Part shown: positions 10,084 through 18,950 of the stretch, piece by piece | Position numbering within the stretch: position 1 is the first letter of the stretch | Layout: each line of letters starts with the position of its first letter | NCBI GenBank assembly: GCA_029776225.1 | Contig: JAKOTR010000054.1 | Span: 62,001 to 126,000, forward strand | Reading direction: 5' to 3' | DNA: 64,000 bases | Source: Acidobacteriota bacterium | GTDB taxonomy: Bacteria > Acidobacteriota > Terriglobia > Bryobacterales > Bryobacteraceae | Translations under genes and position numbers: made by a program | The notes under the pieces: generated by a model | Database searches by the model: none | Told to the model about the DNA's origin: nothing | What the model saw: only the letters and a program-made list of their open reading frames with translations

Positions 10084-13000
10084 CTAGAAGTCTAATCTGG
10101 CGACGAGCTGTACGGTGCGATTTCCGCTGACGCTGGTCACCTGCCCGAACAGGGCATTGTTGATGTTGGTGTTGATGCCGCCAAGGTTATGCCGGTTGAA
10201 CGCGTTGAGGAACTCCGCGCGGATCTGAATGCGGTAGCGCTCCTGCACGCGGAAGTTCTTCATCAGCCCCAGGTCTTCGCTGATCGTGCCGAAGCCCCGG
10301 ATCTGCGTATAGCGCGGCGCCGCGGTTCCCAGCGTCAGCGGCGGCGGGTCGGAGAACAGGCTCTTGTTGATGTACGTGTTGGAAGGCGCGCTGGTGTTGG
10401 CAAGGTTGAAAGCATCCTTCCTAAACCCAGACGCCCGCATATTGCCGGGTGCGATGTTCGGGCGCTGACCGCCGTTCCAGCCGTTTGGCATCGGGCTGGA
10501 TGCGCCGCTGAAGCCCAACGGCGTCCCGCTGTAATAGTTCACGATGCCGGTCAGCGCCCAGCCGCCGATCAGCGCATCGAGAATTCGCCAGCGCGGCGCC
10601 CACATCTGCCCCTTGCCGACCGGCAGGTTCCACTGGCCGTAGGCCTTGAACATGTGCGGCCGGTCGTAAGAGGTCGGGGCCTTTTCCAGTTTCAGGTTGT
10701 AATAGTCCAGGGGGCCGGGGTTATCGCCGACAAACGACGACTCGGTGTTGCTCAGCGTTTTGGACCACACGTAGTTGGCATACAGGCTGAAGCCGCTGCC
10801 GAATTGCTTGTCGACGGTTACCTGCAAGGAGTGGTACGTCGAGAAGCCCAGCGGCGCCGCGTACGGAGAGACGGTGGTCTGTCCCTGCAACTGCGGGAAC
10901 TCCCGCAGCGCTCCGGCAACCGTGCCCGAATAGCCTGGGAATGGATAACGCACGCCGTTGGCTGCCGCTTCCTCCGGATTCCGGACCGCATTGGGAAGCC
11001 TGAGCCCATATTCGGTCAGCACGGAGGCCGGCAACTGGTTGAGCCGCGCCAGCGAGTTGTTCTTGATCCCAGTCGTCTTGTTCCCGACATAGCCGATGTC
11101 CAGCACCATCGTCGGCGTGAGCTGGCGCTGAATGTTGAAGTTCCATTGCTGGGTGTACGGGTTGCTTCCGTAGCTGGGGTGAATCATCGCCGGGCTTCCG
11201 CCGAGGTTGGCTCGCGAGACGTCAAACGCCGGCGGCACGTACCGGTCCGTCGGGAAGCCGTCGTCCCAGTTGAAAATTCCTGCCCACGGTGTCACCGGAT
11301 CGGCGCTCAGCCGGTAGCTTCCCTGCCAGGGGAAAGCGCTGGCTCCGGGAATAGGCCCGTAGGCGTTGAAGAGATCGCCCTCGAAAAAGATTCCGTAGGC
11401 CGCCCGGATCGTCCAAAGCGGCACCGGCTGCCAGGCCAGCCCGAAGCGCGGGCTGAACTCACGATACCGCTTCTGGCCAAAATAACGCTTTCCCGTGCAG
11501 ATGTCGCACTTACCCGCAAATTCGTACGCTCCGAGATATCCAGTTGTCGGATCCAGCTTGTAAGGCGACCAGCTTGCCATCCGGTCGGCCACTTCGACAT
11601 AAGGCGGCTGGAATTCCCACCGCACGCCGATATTCAGCGTGAGATTGCCGCTCACCTTGAAATCGTCCTGGAAGAACGCAGCGTAATAGCTCCGGCGCCC
11701 GCCAAGCCCCACCGGCGCGCTCAGCCCCGCGCTGTCCACGATCCCGAGCAGATAGCTGGCAAACGAGTAGCCCGTCTGGCTGCCGGAGAAGGTCTCGTTG
11801 GGAATCGCGGTGCCGCGCGCGGCGAACGTGAAACTGCCGCCGGGCGTCGGTCTCGAATTCAGTATGTTGCGGCGATGATCGAAGCCCCATTTGAGGAAGT
11901 GCCGTCCCTTCATCCAACTGAAGGTCGCCATCACACCGCTTCCCCCATACACCGAGAGGTCGTTCTGGGGATCCCCCGGTGAATCCAGAGTCACGAACGG
12001 CCCGCCGCCCCAGTTGACCGCCGGGTAGCCGTAGGTGCTCAGGTTCTTGATGCCCAGCTCCTTGGCGCCGTCCACGTCGACGTGAACGCTCCGGTTCGGG
12101 TTTTCCATCCGGTTGTAGGAGGCGTTGACGTTCATCAGTAACAGCGGCGTGATCGTCCAGTCGTATGCGATTCGGGCCAGGTACGACCGGATCGTCTGCC
12201 TGCGCGCCTTGGAGAGCGGCCCGCCCTCAGGGTCGTTCATGTCCCACATGCCGCCCTGGTCCAGCAGAAGCCGCGGCCGGCTGGTAACGCTGAACGAACC
12301 TGTCAGTTTGCGCGTGGAATCCAGTATTTGGTCTCCCTTGACCGAGAACTGGTGCTGGTCGAAAACCGGCGTGGTGCCCGTCGGAAAGTAGCTGTTGTTT
12401 TGCAACGCAATTTGCCCGCTGGCGTCGCGCACCGTAGGTTGATAGTACTGTCTTGCGATTGCATTCAGCCGCTCGGACACCTGGCTGAATCGAGATTTCG
12501 GAATCACGTTGTTCGGAAACATTTCGCCGATCCAGCGGCCGTTCTCAAGCTGGCGGAAGGTGGCCGGATCGTAGATCGCGCCGCGAAGCACCGGACGGCC
12601 CAGCGCGTCCGTGGCGTTGATCGCGGGTCCGAGCAGCCTGCTGAAGTCGCCCTCGTAGAACTCCGGCAGAGGCAGCGTGCGGTTCGGCGCGCCGAACCCG
12701 AGCGAGCGCTCGCGATATCGCTCGTAGGTCACGTAGAAAAATGTCCTGTCCCGCCCGTCGTAGATCTTCGGCAGGAACACCGGACCTCCAAGCGAACCGG
12801 CAAAGTTCTGCCGGCGGTCGGGCGAACGCTTCACGCCGCGGAAGTTATTGGCGAACGTGTTGGCGTTCAACGCCTCGTTCCGCAGCGCGCCATAAGCGGA
12901 ACCGCGAATCCGGTTATTGCCCGATTTCATCACGAAGTTGAACACACCGGCTTGCAGGCGCCCAAACTCGGCCGACATTCCGCTGGTTTGGATGCGGAAC

Positions 13001-13629
13001 TCCTCGACCGCTTCCATGGACACGGAGGATTCACCGAAGTGCCCGGCACGGTACGTGCTCACGCTGGCGCCGTCCAGGAGCACCTCCTTCGATGCCGTGG
13101 TTGACCCGTTGATGTGCGAGGTCCAGGAATCGCCCGTGACGCCCGGTGTCAGCCGGTAGGCAAACGACTCCGGAGACCGCGCGCCGGAAAAACTCAGCGG
13201 CAAATCGACAATGCTGGCGTTCGTGAGTGATGTGCCCACTTGCGGCGAGTCGGTCTGAATACGCGCCGCTTGCGCGGATACCTCCACGGTTTCAGACAAC
13301 GAACCCACCTCCAAGACCGCGTCCACCCTCAGCACGTCGGTGGCCCTCAGATCCAGCTTGGTCGACACGAACTTCTTAAACCCGCTCATTTCCACGGAGA
13401 CTTCATAGATGCCCACCGGAAGGTTGGGCATCGTGTACTGCCCGGTGGCTGTCGACTCGGTTTTGTAGACTGCGTTGGTGCCGACGTTGCGGATCACGAC
13501 CGTCGCGGATGGAACGGCTGCCCCGCTGCTATCTGTCACGTTGCCAGTGATTGTGCCGCGGTCCAATTGAGCGAATGCCGGCGTGCACAGAATTACAACG
13601 GCCAGAATTGTTGTTATTGTTTTTGCCAT
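10084..13629 (-). CDS. TonB-dependent receptor, Oar-like, with carboxypeptidase-regulatory domain
   Basis: An 1181-residue outer-membrane protein. After the signal peptide, residues 22-100 form a carboxypeptidase-regulatory-like fold (GTITGNVTDSSGAAVPSATV). A plug domain follows, then a long beta-barrel ending in an aromatic residue (VQLVARLDF), as needed for outer-membrane insertion. Proteins of this size and layout are abundant in Solibacter-like acidobacteria and are thought to import large or poorly soluble substrates. It heads the set with GH16 and the agarase-like hydrolase on the same strand, so polysaccharide uptake is the best guess. GAGAGGGA lies about 9 nt before the ATG. Confidence 0.9.
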   Translation of the reverse strand: MAKTITTILAVVILCTPAFAQLDRGTITGNVTDSSGAAVPSATVVIRNVGTNAVYKTESTATGQYTMPNLPVGIYEVSVEMSGFKKFVSTKLDLRATDVLRVDAVLEVGSLSETVEVSAQAARIQTDSPQVGTSLTNASIVDLPLSFSGARSPESFAYRLTPGVTGDSWTSHINGSTTASKEVLLDGASVSTYRAGHFGESSVSMEAVEEFRIQTSGMSAEFGRLQAGVFNFVMKSGNNRIRGSAYGALRNEALNANTFANNFRGVKRSPDRRQNFAGSLGGPVFLPKIYDGRDRTFFYVTYERYRERSLGFGAPNRTLPLPEFYEGDFSRLLGPAINATDALGRPVLRGAIYDPATFRQLENGRWIGEMFPNNVIPKSRFSQVSERLNAIARQYYQPTVRDASGQIALQNNSYFPTGTTPVFDQHQFSVKGDQILDSTRKLTGSFSVTSRPRLLLDQGGMWDMNDPEGGPLSKARRQTIRSYLARIAYDWTITPLLLMNVNASYNRMENPNRSVHVDVDGAKELGIKNLSTYGYPAVNWGGGPFVTLDSPGDPQNDLSVYGGSGVMATFSWMKGRHFLKWGFDHRRNILNSRPTPGGSFTFAARGTAIPNETFSGSQTGYSFASYLLGIVDSAGLSAPVGLGGRRSYYAAFFQDDFKVSGNLTLNIGVRWEFQPPYVEVADRMASWSPYKLDPTTGYLGAYEFAGKCDICTGKRYFGQKRYREFSPRFGLAWQPVPLWTIRAAYGIFFEGDLFNAYGPIPGASAFPWQGSYRLSADPVTPWAGIFNWDDGFPTDRYVPPAFDVSRANLGGSPAMIHPSYGSNPYTQQWNFNIQRQLTPTMVLDIGYVGNKTTGIKNNSLARLNQLPASVLTEYGLRLPNAVRNPEEAAANGVRYPFPGYSGTVAGALREFPQLQGQTTVSPYAAPLGFSTYHSLQVTVDKQFGSGFSLYANYVWSKTLSNTESSFVGDNPGPLDYYNLKLEKAPTSYDRPHMFKAYGQWNLPVGKGQMWAPRWRILDALIGGWALTGIVNYYSGTPLGFSGASSPMPNGWNGGQRPNIAPGNMRASGFRKDAFNLANTSAPSNTYINKSLFSDPPPLTLGTAAPRYTQIRGFGTISEDLGLMKNFRVQERYRIQIRAEFLNAFNRHNLGGINTNINNALFGQVTSVSGNRTVQLVARLDF

Positions 13630-13974
13630 TCGAGGTCCCTCTCACAATAAGCACACGTTTTTGGCCCCAAACTAGGAAAACCAGTGCTGCGAAGGGTGGA
13701 TGCGGCAGTCCCCGGCCTTCTCATGCTTGCGGGGTCCCTGTTCGCCCGCATGCAGGGTCCCTGTTCGCCGCGACATGGCTCCCATTAACCTGATTGCTGT
13801 ACCCGACCCTGAGGGAGTCCGGTCGTCAAACCACTTATCGCGGAAGTTTAAGGAGAGCTATTTTTCCAGTCAAGACTTTAGTGCAGCCCGCCACTCCCTC
13901 CACCGTGTTAAAACATTCCGGCCCCCGGGGCGTTCCGGTACAATGGGTAGTACTGGACCGTGGATAGGAGAACC
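13630..13974. other. Divergent intergenic region with a short direct repeat
   Basis: About 345 bp between the divergent TonB-receptor and VWFA-protein genes, so it must hold both promoters. A 15-nt sequence, GGGTCCCTGTTCGCC, occurs twice in the same direction at 13732-13746 and 13755-13769 (23-bp period). This spacing, about two helical turns, could fit a regulator site, but no family is recognised. A TACAAT hexamer at 13939-13944 is a possible -10 for the plus-strand gene; no good -35 was seen. Confidence 0.35.
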
Positions 13975-15081
13975 ATGGCCGCGGCAGGAAACGGGAATCG
14001 CCGGCCAGCCGTCTTGTCTTCGATGCCATTCATTCGATTCGTGATAGCCGGCGTGATTGCAGCCGGCCTTGCGTCATCCCAGGAGCCTGAGGAACCTTTC
14101 CGCACGGGCGTCAATGTGGTTATCGCCCCCACTGTGGTGACGGACAAGGACGGCAATTTCGTGGACGGGCTGCAACCGCACCAGTTCCGCCTGTTGGACA
14201 ACGGCAAGCTCCAGGACATCAAGGTGGACGTTACCTGGGCCCCTATCTCGCTGGTAGTGGCCATACAGGCAAACGCGGCCACGGAACCGGTTTTGCCGAA
14301 AATCAAGAAGATCGCGCCGCTGCTCGAAGGCCTGGTGGTAGGAGAACAGGGACAGGTAGCCATCCTGGCGTTCGACCACCGCCTGCAACTGCTTCAGGAC
14401 TTCACTTCGGACACCGAAAAACTCAAGGCGGCCCTGGAGAAGCTGAAGCCCGGCGGCACGATGAGCTGCATGGTCGATGCCGTGACCCACGCCGCCCGCA
14501 TGCTCAGAAAGCAGCCGCCGGGGCGGCGCCGGGTCCTGCTGCTGATCAGCGAAACGCGCGACCAGGGCAGCGAGGGCAGAGTGCGCGAGGCGCTGACCGA
14601 TCTCCAGTTCGCAAACGTCAGCGTGTACTCGGTCAATATCAACCGCCTGGTGGGTACTCTGCTGGCCAAGCCGCAGCCACCCCGTCCGGATCCGATCCCG
14701 CCCACTGCCCGGCACTATCCGGCCGGCGTGCCGCCCACGCCGTCCGCTGCCGCGCAGATTACCGGCAACGCCACCAATTCCGCGAACTTCGTCCCCCTCT
14801 TCGTCGAAATCTTCAAGCAGGTGAAGGGGCTTTTCATCGACAACCCGGTGGAAGTATTTACCGCCTACACCGGAGGCCGGGAGCACTCCTTCCTGACGCA
14901 GAGGGATTTGGAAAAGGCCATCTCCGATATTGGCGCCGAGCTGCACGCGGAGTACATCATCTCTTACACGCCTAACAACATGGAGGAGGGCGGCTACCAC
15001 GAAATCCAGGTGACCATACCGGGCCGCGAGGATCTGAAGATACGCACACGCCCGGGCTACTGGATGGCGGCGAAGTACTGA
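13975..15081 (+). CDS. VWFA-related protein of the acidobacterial type, secreted
   Basis: A 368-residue protein with a hydrophobic export signal (IRFVIAGVIAAGLASSQ), a short N-terminal region typical of the 'VWFA-related acidobacterial domain' family (VVTDKDGNFVDGL, FRLLDNGKLQ) and a von Willebrand A-like fold. The metal-site motif is largely degenerate: SLVVAIQAN stands where DxSxS is usual. Family members are numerous in Solibacter-like genomes and have no settled function; an extracytoplasmic binding role is inferred. The ATG at 13975 has AGGAGA just upstream and is preferred to 13960. It ends 3 bp from the oppositely oriented Memo-like gene. Confidence 0.82.
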   Translation: MAAAGNGNRRPAVLSSMPFIRFVIAGVIAAGLASSQEPEEPFRTGVNVVIAPTVVTDKDGNFVDGLQPHQFRLLDNGKLQDIKVDVTWAPISLVVAIQANAATEPVLPKIKKIAPLLEGLVVGEQGQVAILAFDHRLQLLQDFTSDTEKLKAALEKLKPGGTMSCMVDAVTHAARMLRKQPPGRRRVLLLISETRDQGSEGRVREALTDLQFANVSVYSVNINRLVGTLLAKPQPPRPDPIPPTARHYPAGVPPTPSAAAQITGNATNSANFVPLFVEIFKQVKGLFIDNPVEVFTAYTGGREHSFLTQRDLEKAISDIGAELHAEYIISYTPNNMEEGGYHEIQVTIPGREDLKIRTRPGYWMAAKY

Positions 15082-15084
15082 GCC

Positions 15085-16302
15085 TCAGTTCCGGAACGAC
15101 AGGGCGCCGAACGTGACGACACTCTCCCTGTCAATGTTCCACTGCTTGTAGTTAAGCAGTTCCCCCTTGGCGCCCGGAACCGCCCTCAAAAAGGTGTAGA
15201 ACGCCGAGGAGCCGCACCACTTCAGCTCGTCGTGGTTTTCCCGAACGGCTGCCCAGAAGGCGTCCGCGTCGCCCCTTACCAGGCAATCGATGCGCGCGTG
15301 ATCCAGCTCGCGGACGCGAACCATGTGCCCTTCCTCGGCCGCCGCGGGGAACGGATCGCCGTAGCGGCGCCCGACGTGCGCCATGTCTACTCCCAGCACC
15401 CAAAACAGCCGGTTGCCCTCGCGCGCGGCCAGGTCCCCAAGCGCTCCGAGAAAACGGCGGACGTTCTCATCATCCTCCGGCAGCCCTCCATTCTGTATGC
15501 TCTTCACGAAAGCGCCGCACAGAATCGGCAGGATGCGAATGCCGGGTCCGAAAATGTGTTGCAGGAACACGACCTGGAATTCGATCGAATGCTCCACCGC
15601 ATGGCAGTAATCCTCGAGGACGGCGCCCTCGCCCGCGGCGCCGGCCAGCCGTTCCACCAGAGCGCAGTCCGTCTCCGCCGTCCCCAGCGGCGTAGCGAAT
15701 GGCTTGCGGGTGAGCCCGAAACGCTCCGGCCGCCCGTAGTGCGAGGTGCCGAGCACCACAAACACCCGGTTCCAGAGTTCGCGCCTAAGGGCGCCATAAG
15801 CTGCCCGGTAGCACGCCACGCCGCCATCCGGGCTCACGTGGGGCGCGGCGATGCCTATGAGGGAATCGGCCGGGGCGTCGCTCACCAAGCCGTCCATCCA
15901 GGTGGCCAGCGTGGTGAAGAGCTCTACTTTGTCCGCCGGATACGCGCCTCCGGCGTGAACGGCTTCGCGCACCGGCAGGGTGGCGAAGCGCGCCTGCTGC
16001 TCCTCCTTCAAGCGGCGGTAGTTATCGTCTTCGAGGAAGCCTGCCTCGCTGAGCGCTGAAAGGAGTTGCCGCTGCAGATCGCCTACCTGCAAGTCGCCCG
16101 TGATCCGCACGAGCGCCTCGCGCAGGTCCAGATCCGTAGAGTTGCCATCGAACAGTTGCAGGCATTCCACAAGACGGGGCGGAATGATCAGCGTGGTGTC
16201 CGAATAGCGTAGAGGGTCCCGGATCAAGAGGCCTGGCCGGTCGGTCAGTGGCGATGGCCCGAAGTCCAGGTCCATGCGCAGTCGGGGAAGTGTCTCAGCC
16301 AT
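15085..16302 (-). CDS. Memo-like protein (AmmeMemoRadiSam protein B) with N-terminal extension
   Basis: A 405-residue protein. The C-terminal 280 residues are a MEMO1-type domain, with GIAAPHVSPDGGVACYRAAYG, VVLGTSHYG and WVLGVDMAHVG as recognisable blocks; the conserved histidines lie in these. About 110 residues in front (RPGLLIRDPLRYSDTTLI onward) look like a small helical/winged domain. In other organisms Memo proteins are encoded with AMMECR1 and a radical SAM partner; neither is visible here. MEMO1 resembles class III dioxygenases and binds metal, but its bacterial reaction is not established. The ATG at 16302 is chosen because the 55 residues upstream look unlike the family; its ribosome site is weak. 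It diverges from the nitroreductase gene. Confidence 0.85.
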   Translation of the reverse strand: MAETLPRLRMDLDFGPSPLTDRPGLLIRDPLRYSDTTLIIPPRLVECLQLFDGNSTDLDLREALVRITGDLQVGDLQRQLLSALSEAGFLEDDNYRRLKEEQQARFATLPVREAVHAGGAYPADKVELFTTLATWMDGLVSDAPADSLIGIAAPHVSPDGGVACYRAAYGALRRELWNRVFVVLGTSHYGRPERFGLTRKPFATPLGTAETDCALVERLAGAAGEGAVLEDYCHAVEHSIEFQVVFLQHIFGPGIRILPILCGAFVKSIQNGGLPEDDENVRRFLGALGDLAAREGNRLFWVLGVDMAHVGRRYGDPFPAAAEEGHMVRVRELDHARIDCLVRGDADAFWAAVRENHDELKWCGSSAFYTFLRAVPGAKGELLNYKQWNIDRESVVTFGALSFRN

Positions 16303-16398
16303 GCAAATTCCATGATCGCACGGCTCACGCCCGCTCATGCTCCGAGCTGAACGCAGACTCTTCCACAGCCCTGCGTCTACAATATCTGGGGATAGGAA

Positions 16399-16911
16399 AT
16401 GGACTTTTTCGACGTATTGCAATCCCGCAGATCGATTCGGAACTTCGCGAACAGACCCGTTGAGCAAGACAAGGTGCGGGCAGTTCTCGAGGCGGCAAAC
16501 TCTGCGCCGTCCGCCGGCAATTTGCAGGCCTACGAAATCTACCTGGCAACCCGCAAAGAAGACCGCACGATGCTGGCGCGGGCGGCACTCGAGCAGTGGT
16601 TCATCGCCGAAGCACCCATCGCCCTGGTGTTCTGCACCAACCCGGAGCGAGCGCGGCGCTATGGAAAGCGCGGAGCGGAGCGGTACGCACTCCAGGACGC
16701 AACCATCGCCTGCACGTTTGCAATGCTGGCCGCAACGGCTCTGGGGCTAAGCACCGTCTGGGTGGGCGCCTTCGACGACGACTCCGTAAGGCGCATCATC
16801 AAGGCGCCGTCCACGGAGACGCCCGTGGCCATCCTTCCCATTGGTTACCCGGCGGAATCGCCCGAGAAAACGCCCCGGCGGCCGCTGGCTGACCTGGTGC
16901 ATGAAGTTTAG
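16399..16911 (+). CDS. Nitroreductase-family flavoprotein
   Basis: A compact 170-residue nitroreductase. It begins MDFFDVLQSRRSIRNFANRP, where the paired arginines and serine bind FMN phosphate, and continues SAPSAGNLQAYEIYL, the second FMN contact. GLSTVWVGAFDDDSVRRI and ILPIGYPAE are the usual C-terminal blocks. Such enzymes use NAD(P)H to reduce nitro compounds, quinones or flavins as FMN-bound dimers in the cytoplasm. The substrate is unknown. A purine-rich GGGGATAGGAA precedes the ATG. The ChrA gene begins 25 bp downstream, so the two may be co-transcribed. Confidence 0.88.
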   Translation: MDFFDVLQSRRSIRNFANRPVEQDKVRAVLEAANSAPSAGNLQAYEIYLATRKEDRTMLARAALEQWFIAEAPIALVFCTNPERARRYGKRGAERYALQDATIACTFAMLAATALGLSTVWVGAFDDDSVRRIIKAPSTETPVAILPIGYPAESPEKTPRRPLADLVHEV

Positions 16912-16936
16912 AGTTGGGCTTGTCAGGTAGGACACT

Positions 16937-18109
16937 TTGCCGGACGATCGCGCAGATATCGCGGACGGACCGTGGTCCCGCATCCGCGAGTTGTGCTGGA
17001 CATTCCTGAAGCTCGGCGTCATCGGATTCGGCGGCCCGGCCGCTCACATGGCGCTCATGCGGCAGGAGCTCGTGGTTCGCAAGCGCTGGCTGTCCGACCA
17101 CGACTTCATCGACCTGATCGGCGCAGCAAACCTCATTCCGGGCCCCAACTCCACGGAGGTTGCCATACACGTCGGCAACCTCAGAGCCGGATGGAGAGGT
17201 TTGCTGGCCGCGGGAATCTGCTTCATCCTCCCCGCCGCCGTGATCGTCGGCTGGATCGCCTCGCTCTATGTTCAATACGGCCGGCTGCCCGAATTCGAGG
17301 GGATACTGCGAGGCATCAAGCCGGTCGTGATAGTGATCATTCTCCAGGCGCTATGGGGACTGGGGCGCGCGGTCCTCAGGCGTCCGGTGATGATGGCGGC
17401 AGCAGGAGCCGCCGCGGTTCTCAATATTCTGGGCATCCACGAGCTTGTCCTTCTGTTCGGAACCGGCGCGGCGCTGGCCCTCTTGCGCCTGATGAGGCGG
17501 CCTTCGAAGACGCTGCTTAGCGGAGCGCTCCCGCTGCCTGGCCTGCTGCTTGCCGCGCCGAAGACGCTGGCCTCTTTCAGCCTGGGCGGGCTGTTTTTGA
17601 CGTTCCTCAAGATCGGCTCGGTATTGTTCGGCAGCGGCTACGTCTTGCTGGCCTTCCTACGGGCTGATTTCATCGAAAGGTCCGGCTGGTTGACCGAGGC
17701 CCAGCTTCTCGACGCGGTGGCAGTCGGACAGGCGACCCCGGGCCCGCTCTTCACGACCGCCACGTTCATCGGCTACCTGCTCGGCGGGCTGCCGGGCGCG
17801 GTGGTGTCCACCATGGGCATTTTCCTGCCTGCTTTCGTTTTCGTTGCCCTGAGCGGGCTGCTTATCACGCGGATCCGGCGCTCGCCCGTTGCCGGCGCTT
17901 TCCTCGACGGCGTGAACGCGGCCTCGCTGGCGCTGATGGCGGTTGTTACGGGACAACTTGCGCGAAGCGCGGTTGTGGACGTCCCATCGGCCGCGATCGC
18001 GCTGGCAGCGGCCGCCGCGCTGCTCTGGCTCCGGCTCAATGTGACCTGGATCGTAGTGGGCGGGGCCGCCGCCGGGCTCCTGCTTGCCAACCCGCACTGG
18101 ATCCGGTAA
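16937..18109 (+). CDS. chrA: Chromate/anion efflux transporter, ChrA family
   Basis: A 390-residue membrane protein with two homologous halves, the long-chain ChrA form. The first half has FLKLGVIGFGGPAAHMALM and NLIPGPNSTEVAIHVG. The second repeats the pattern with FLKIGSVLFGSGYVLLAFL and AVGQATPGPLFTTATFIGYL. About ten hydrophobic helices are seen. ChrA exports chromate driven by the proton or sulfate gradient; many members have not been tested on chromate. The start is a TTG at 16937 with AGGTAGGA upstream; this start keeps the conserved N-terminus, and the first ATG would cut into it. The 3' end is followed by an imperfect copy of its last bases. Confidence 0.88.
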   Translation: MPDDRADIADGPWSRIRELCWTFLKLGVIGFGGPAAHMALMRQELVVRKRWLSDHDFIDLIGAANLIPGPNSTEVAIHVGNLRAGWRGLLAAGICFILPAAVIVGWIASLYVQYGRLPEFEGILRGIKPVVIVIILQALWGLGRAVLRRPVMMAAAGAAAVLNILGIHELVLLFGTGAALALLRLMRRPSKTLLSGALPLPGLLLAAPKTLASFSLGGLFLTFLKIGSVLFGSGYVLLAFLRADFIERSGWLTEAQLLDAVAVGQATPGPLFTTATFIGYLLGGLPGAVVSTMGIFLPAFVFVALSGLLITRIRRSPVAGAFLDGVNAASLALMAVVTGQLARSAVVDVPSAAIALAAAAALLWLRLNVTWIVVGGAAAGLLLANPHWIR

Positions 18110-18180
18110 TCGGCCGGGCCACCCCGGCGTGCCGTAATAGATGCCACCGGTCAGACCCCGCACTGGCTCCGGTATCGACC
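18091..18180 (+). repeat. Imperfect direct repeat at the 3' end of chrA
   Basis: The last codons of chrA, beginning CCCGCACTGG at 18091, are echoed at 18157 with CCCGCACTGG followed by a similar CTCCGGTATCG; the match then fades over about 24 bp. The 66-bp offset suggests an old duplication of the gene's tail. The second copy has no coding role that can be seen. Confidence 0.4.
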
Positions 18181-18238
18181 CGGACGCCGCAATGACCCAC
18201 AAAGCCGTTTGTTCCGCAGTGATCATCCAGCCGAGGGC

Positions 18239-18281
18239 AAAAAAAAACCGGTTGAGCGCGCGATTGCGCGCGCCCAACCGG
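18239..18281 (-). terminator. Rho-independent terminator of the hsp20 gene
   Basis: On the minus strand, 10 bp past the stop of the Hsp20 gene, a 15-bp stem with one mismatch (CCGGTTG/GCGCGCG arms) closes a short CAAT loop and is followed by a run of nine T. This is a textbook intrinsic terminator. On the plus strand the stem follows an A-run, so it serves the minus-strand gene. Confidence 0.9.
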
Positions 18282-18290
18282 CTGCGGCGC

Positions 18291-18761
18291 TTATTCCACC
18301 TTCACGTCGATGACCTTGGTCTTTGCCTTCTCGGTCTTGGGCAGGTGTACGAGCAGCATCCCGTCCTTGAATTCCGCCCTGAGCTTCTCCTCGTCCACGC
18401 CGTCCGGCAGATCGAACGACCGCATGAAGGCGCCATAGGTGCGCTCGACGCGGTGGTACTTCACGCCCTTCTCCTCCTTCTCCTGCCGGCGCTCACCCTG
18501 AATCGTCAGGGTTCCGTCCTGAACCGTCACTTTGACGTCCTTCTTGTCGACCTCCGGGATCTCGGCTTTGATCAGGAACTCAGAGTCGCTTTCCGAGATG
18601 TCCACCGACGGGGTCCACTGGACGGTCAGGCCTTCGCGCTCCTCACGGAAGGGCCACCGGGTCAGCAGACGGCTGAACCGGTTGGAAAGGTCTTCCATTT
18701 CTCTCTCGATTTCCCTGAAGGGATCCCAACGAAAAGGATCCCACCGCACAAGATTGCGCAT
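18291..18761 (-). CDS. Small heat-shock protein, Hsp20/alpha-crystallin family
   Basis: A 156-residue chaperone. It starts MRNLVRWDPFRWDPFREIER, the usual N-terminal region, followed by an alpha-crystallin domain (about 48-140) with VDISESDSEFLIKAEIPEV and the conserved A-x-x-x-D-G-x-L element as FKDGMLLVHLP. Hsp20 proteins form ATP-independent oligomers that hold unfolding proteins in the cytoplasm. AAAGGAGG lies 9 nt before the ATG, and a strong terminator follows the gene. The leader between 18770 and 18880 is rich in GC stems, which might affect translation, but no known RNA thermometer is recognised. A second Hsp20 gene is at 21046. Confidence 0.94.
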   Translation of the reverse strand: MRNLVRWDPFRWDPFREIEREMEDLSNRFSRLLTRWPFREEREGLTVQWTPSVDISESDSEFLIKAEIPEVDKKDVKVTVQDGTLTIQGERRQEKEEKGVKYHRVERTYGAFMRSFDLPDGVDEEKLRAEFKDGMLLVHLPKTEKAKTKVIDVKVE

Positions 18762-18950
18762 GTTAACTACCTCCTTTTCGTTCTCGAGTAATGAGCCTGG
18801 GGGGCAACGCCCGTGGCCGGGCGGGCGGCCCAGGCGGGCCCAAGGGGTTTACCCTTCGGGTTCCAGCTTCAGGATATCAAAAGGAGCGCAAACCTGTCAA
18901 GAGCACAGGCAACAAATTTTAGTGCTTTATGCTCAGATATTGCGCGTCTG

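Noticed and set aside
10189-11982. A 597-codon plus-strand frame opposite the TonB receptor
   Set aside because: The receptor's barrel and plug are continuous on the minus strand; the plus product has no features.
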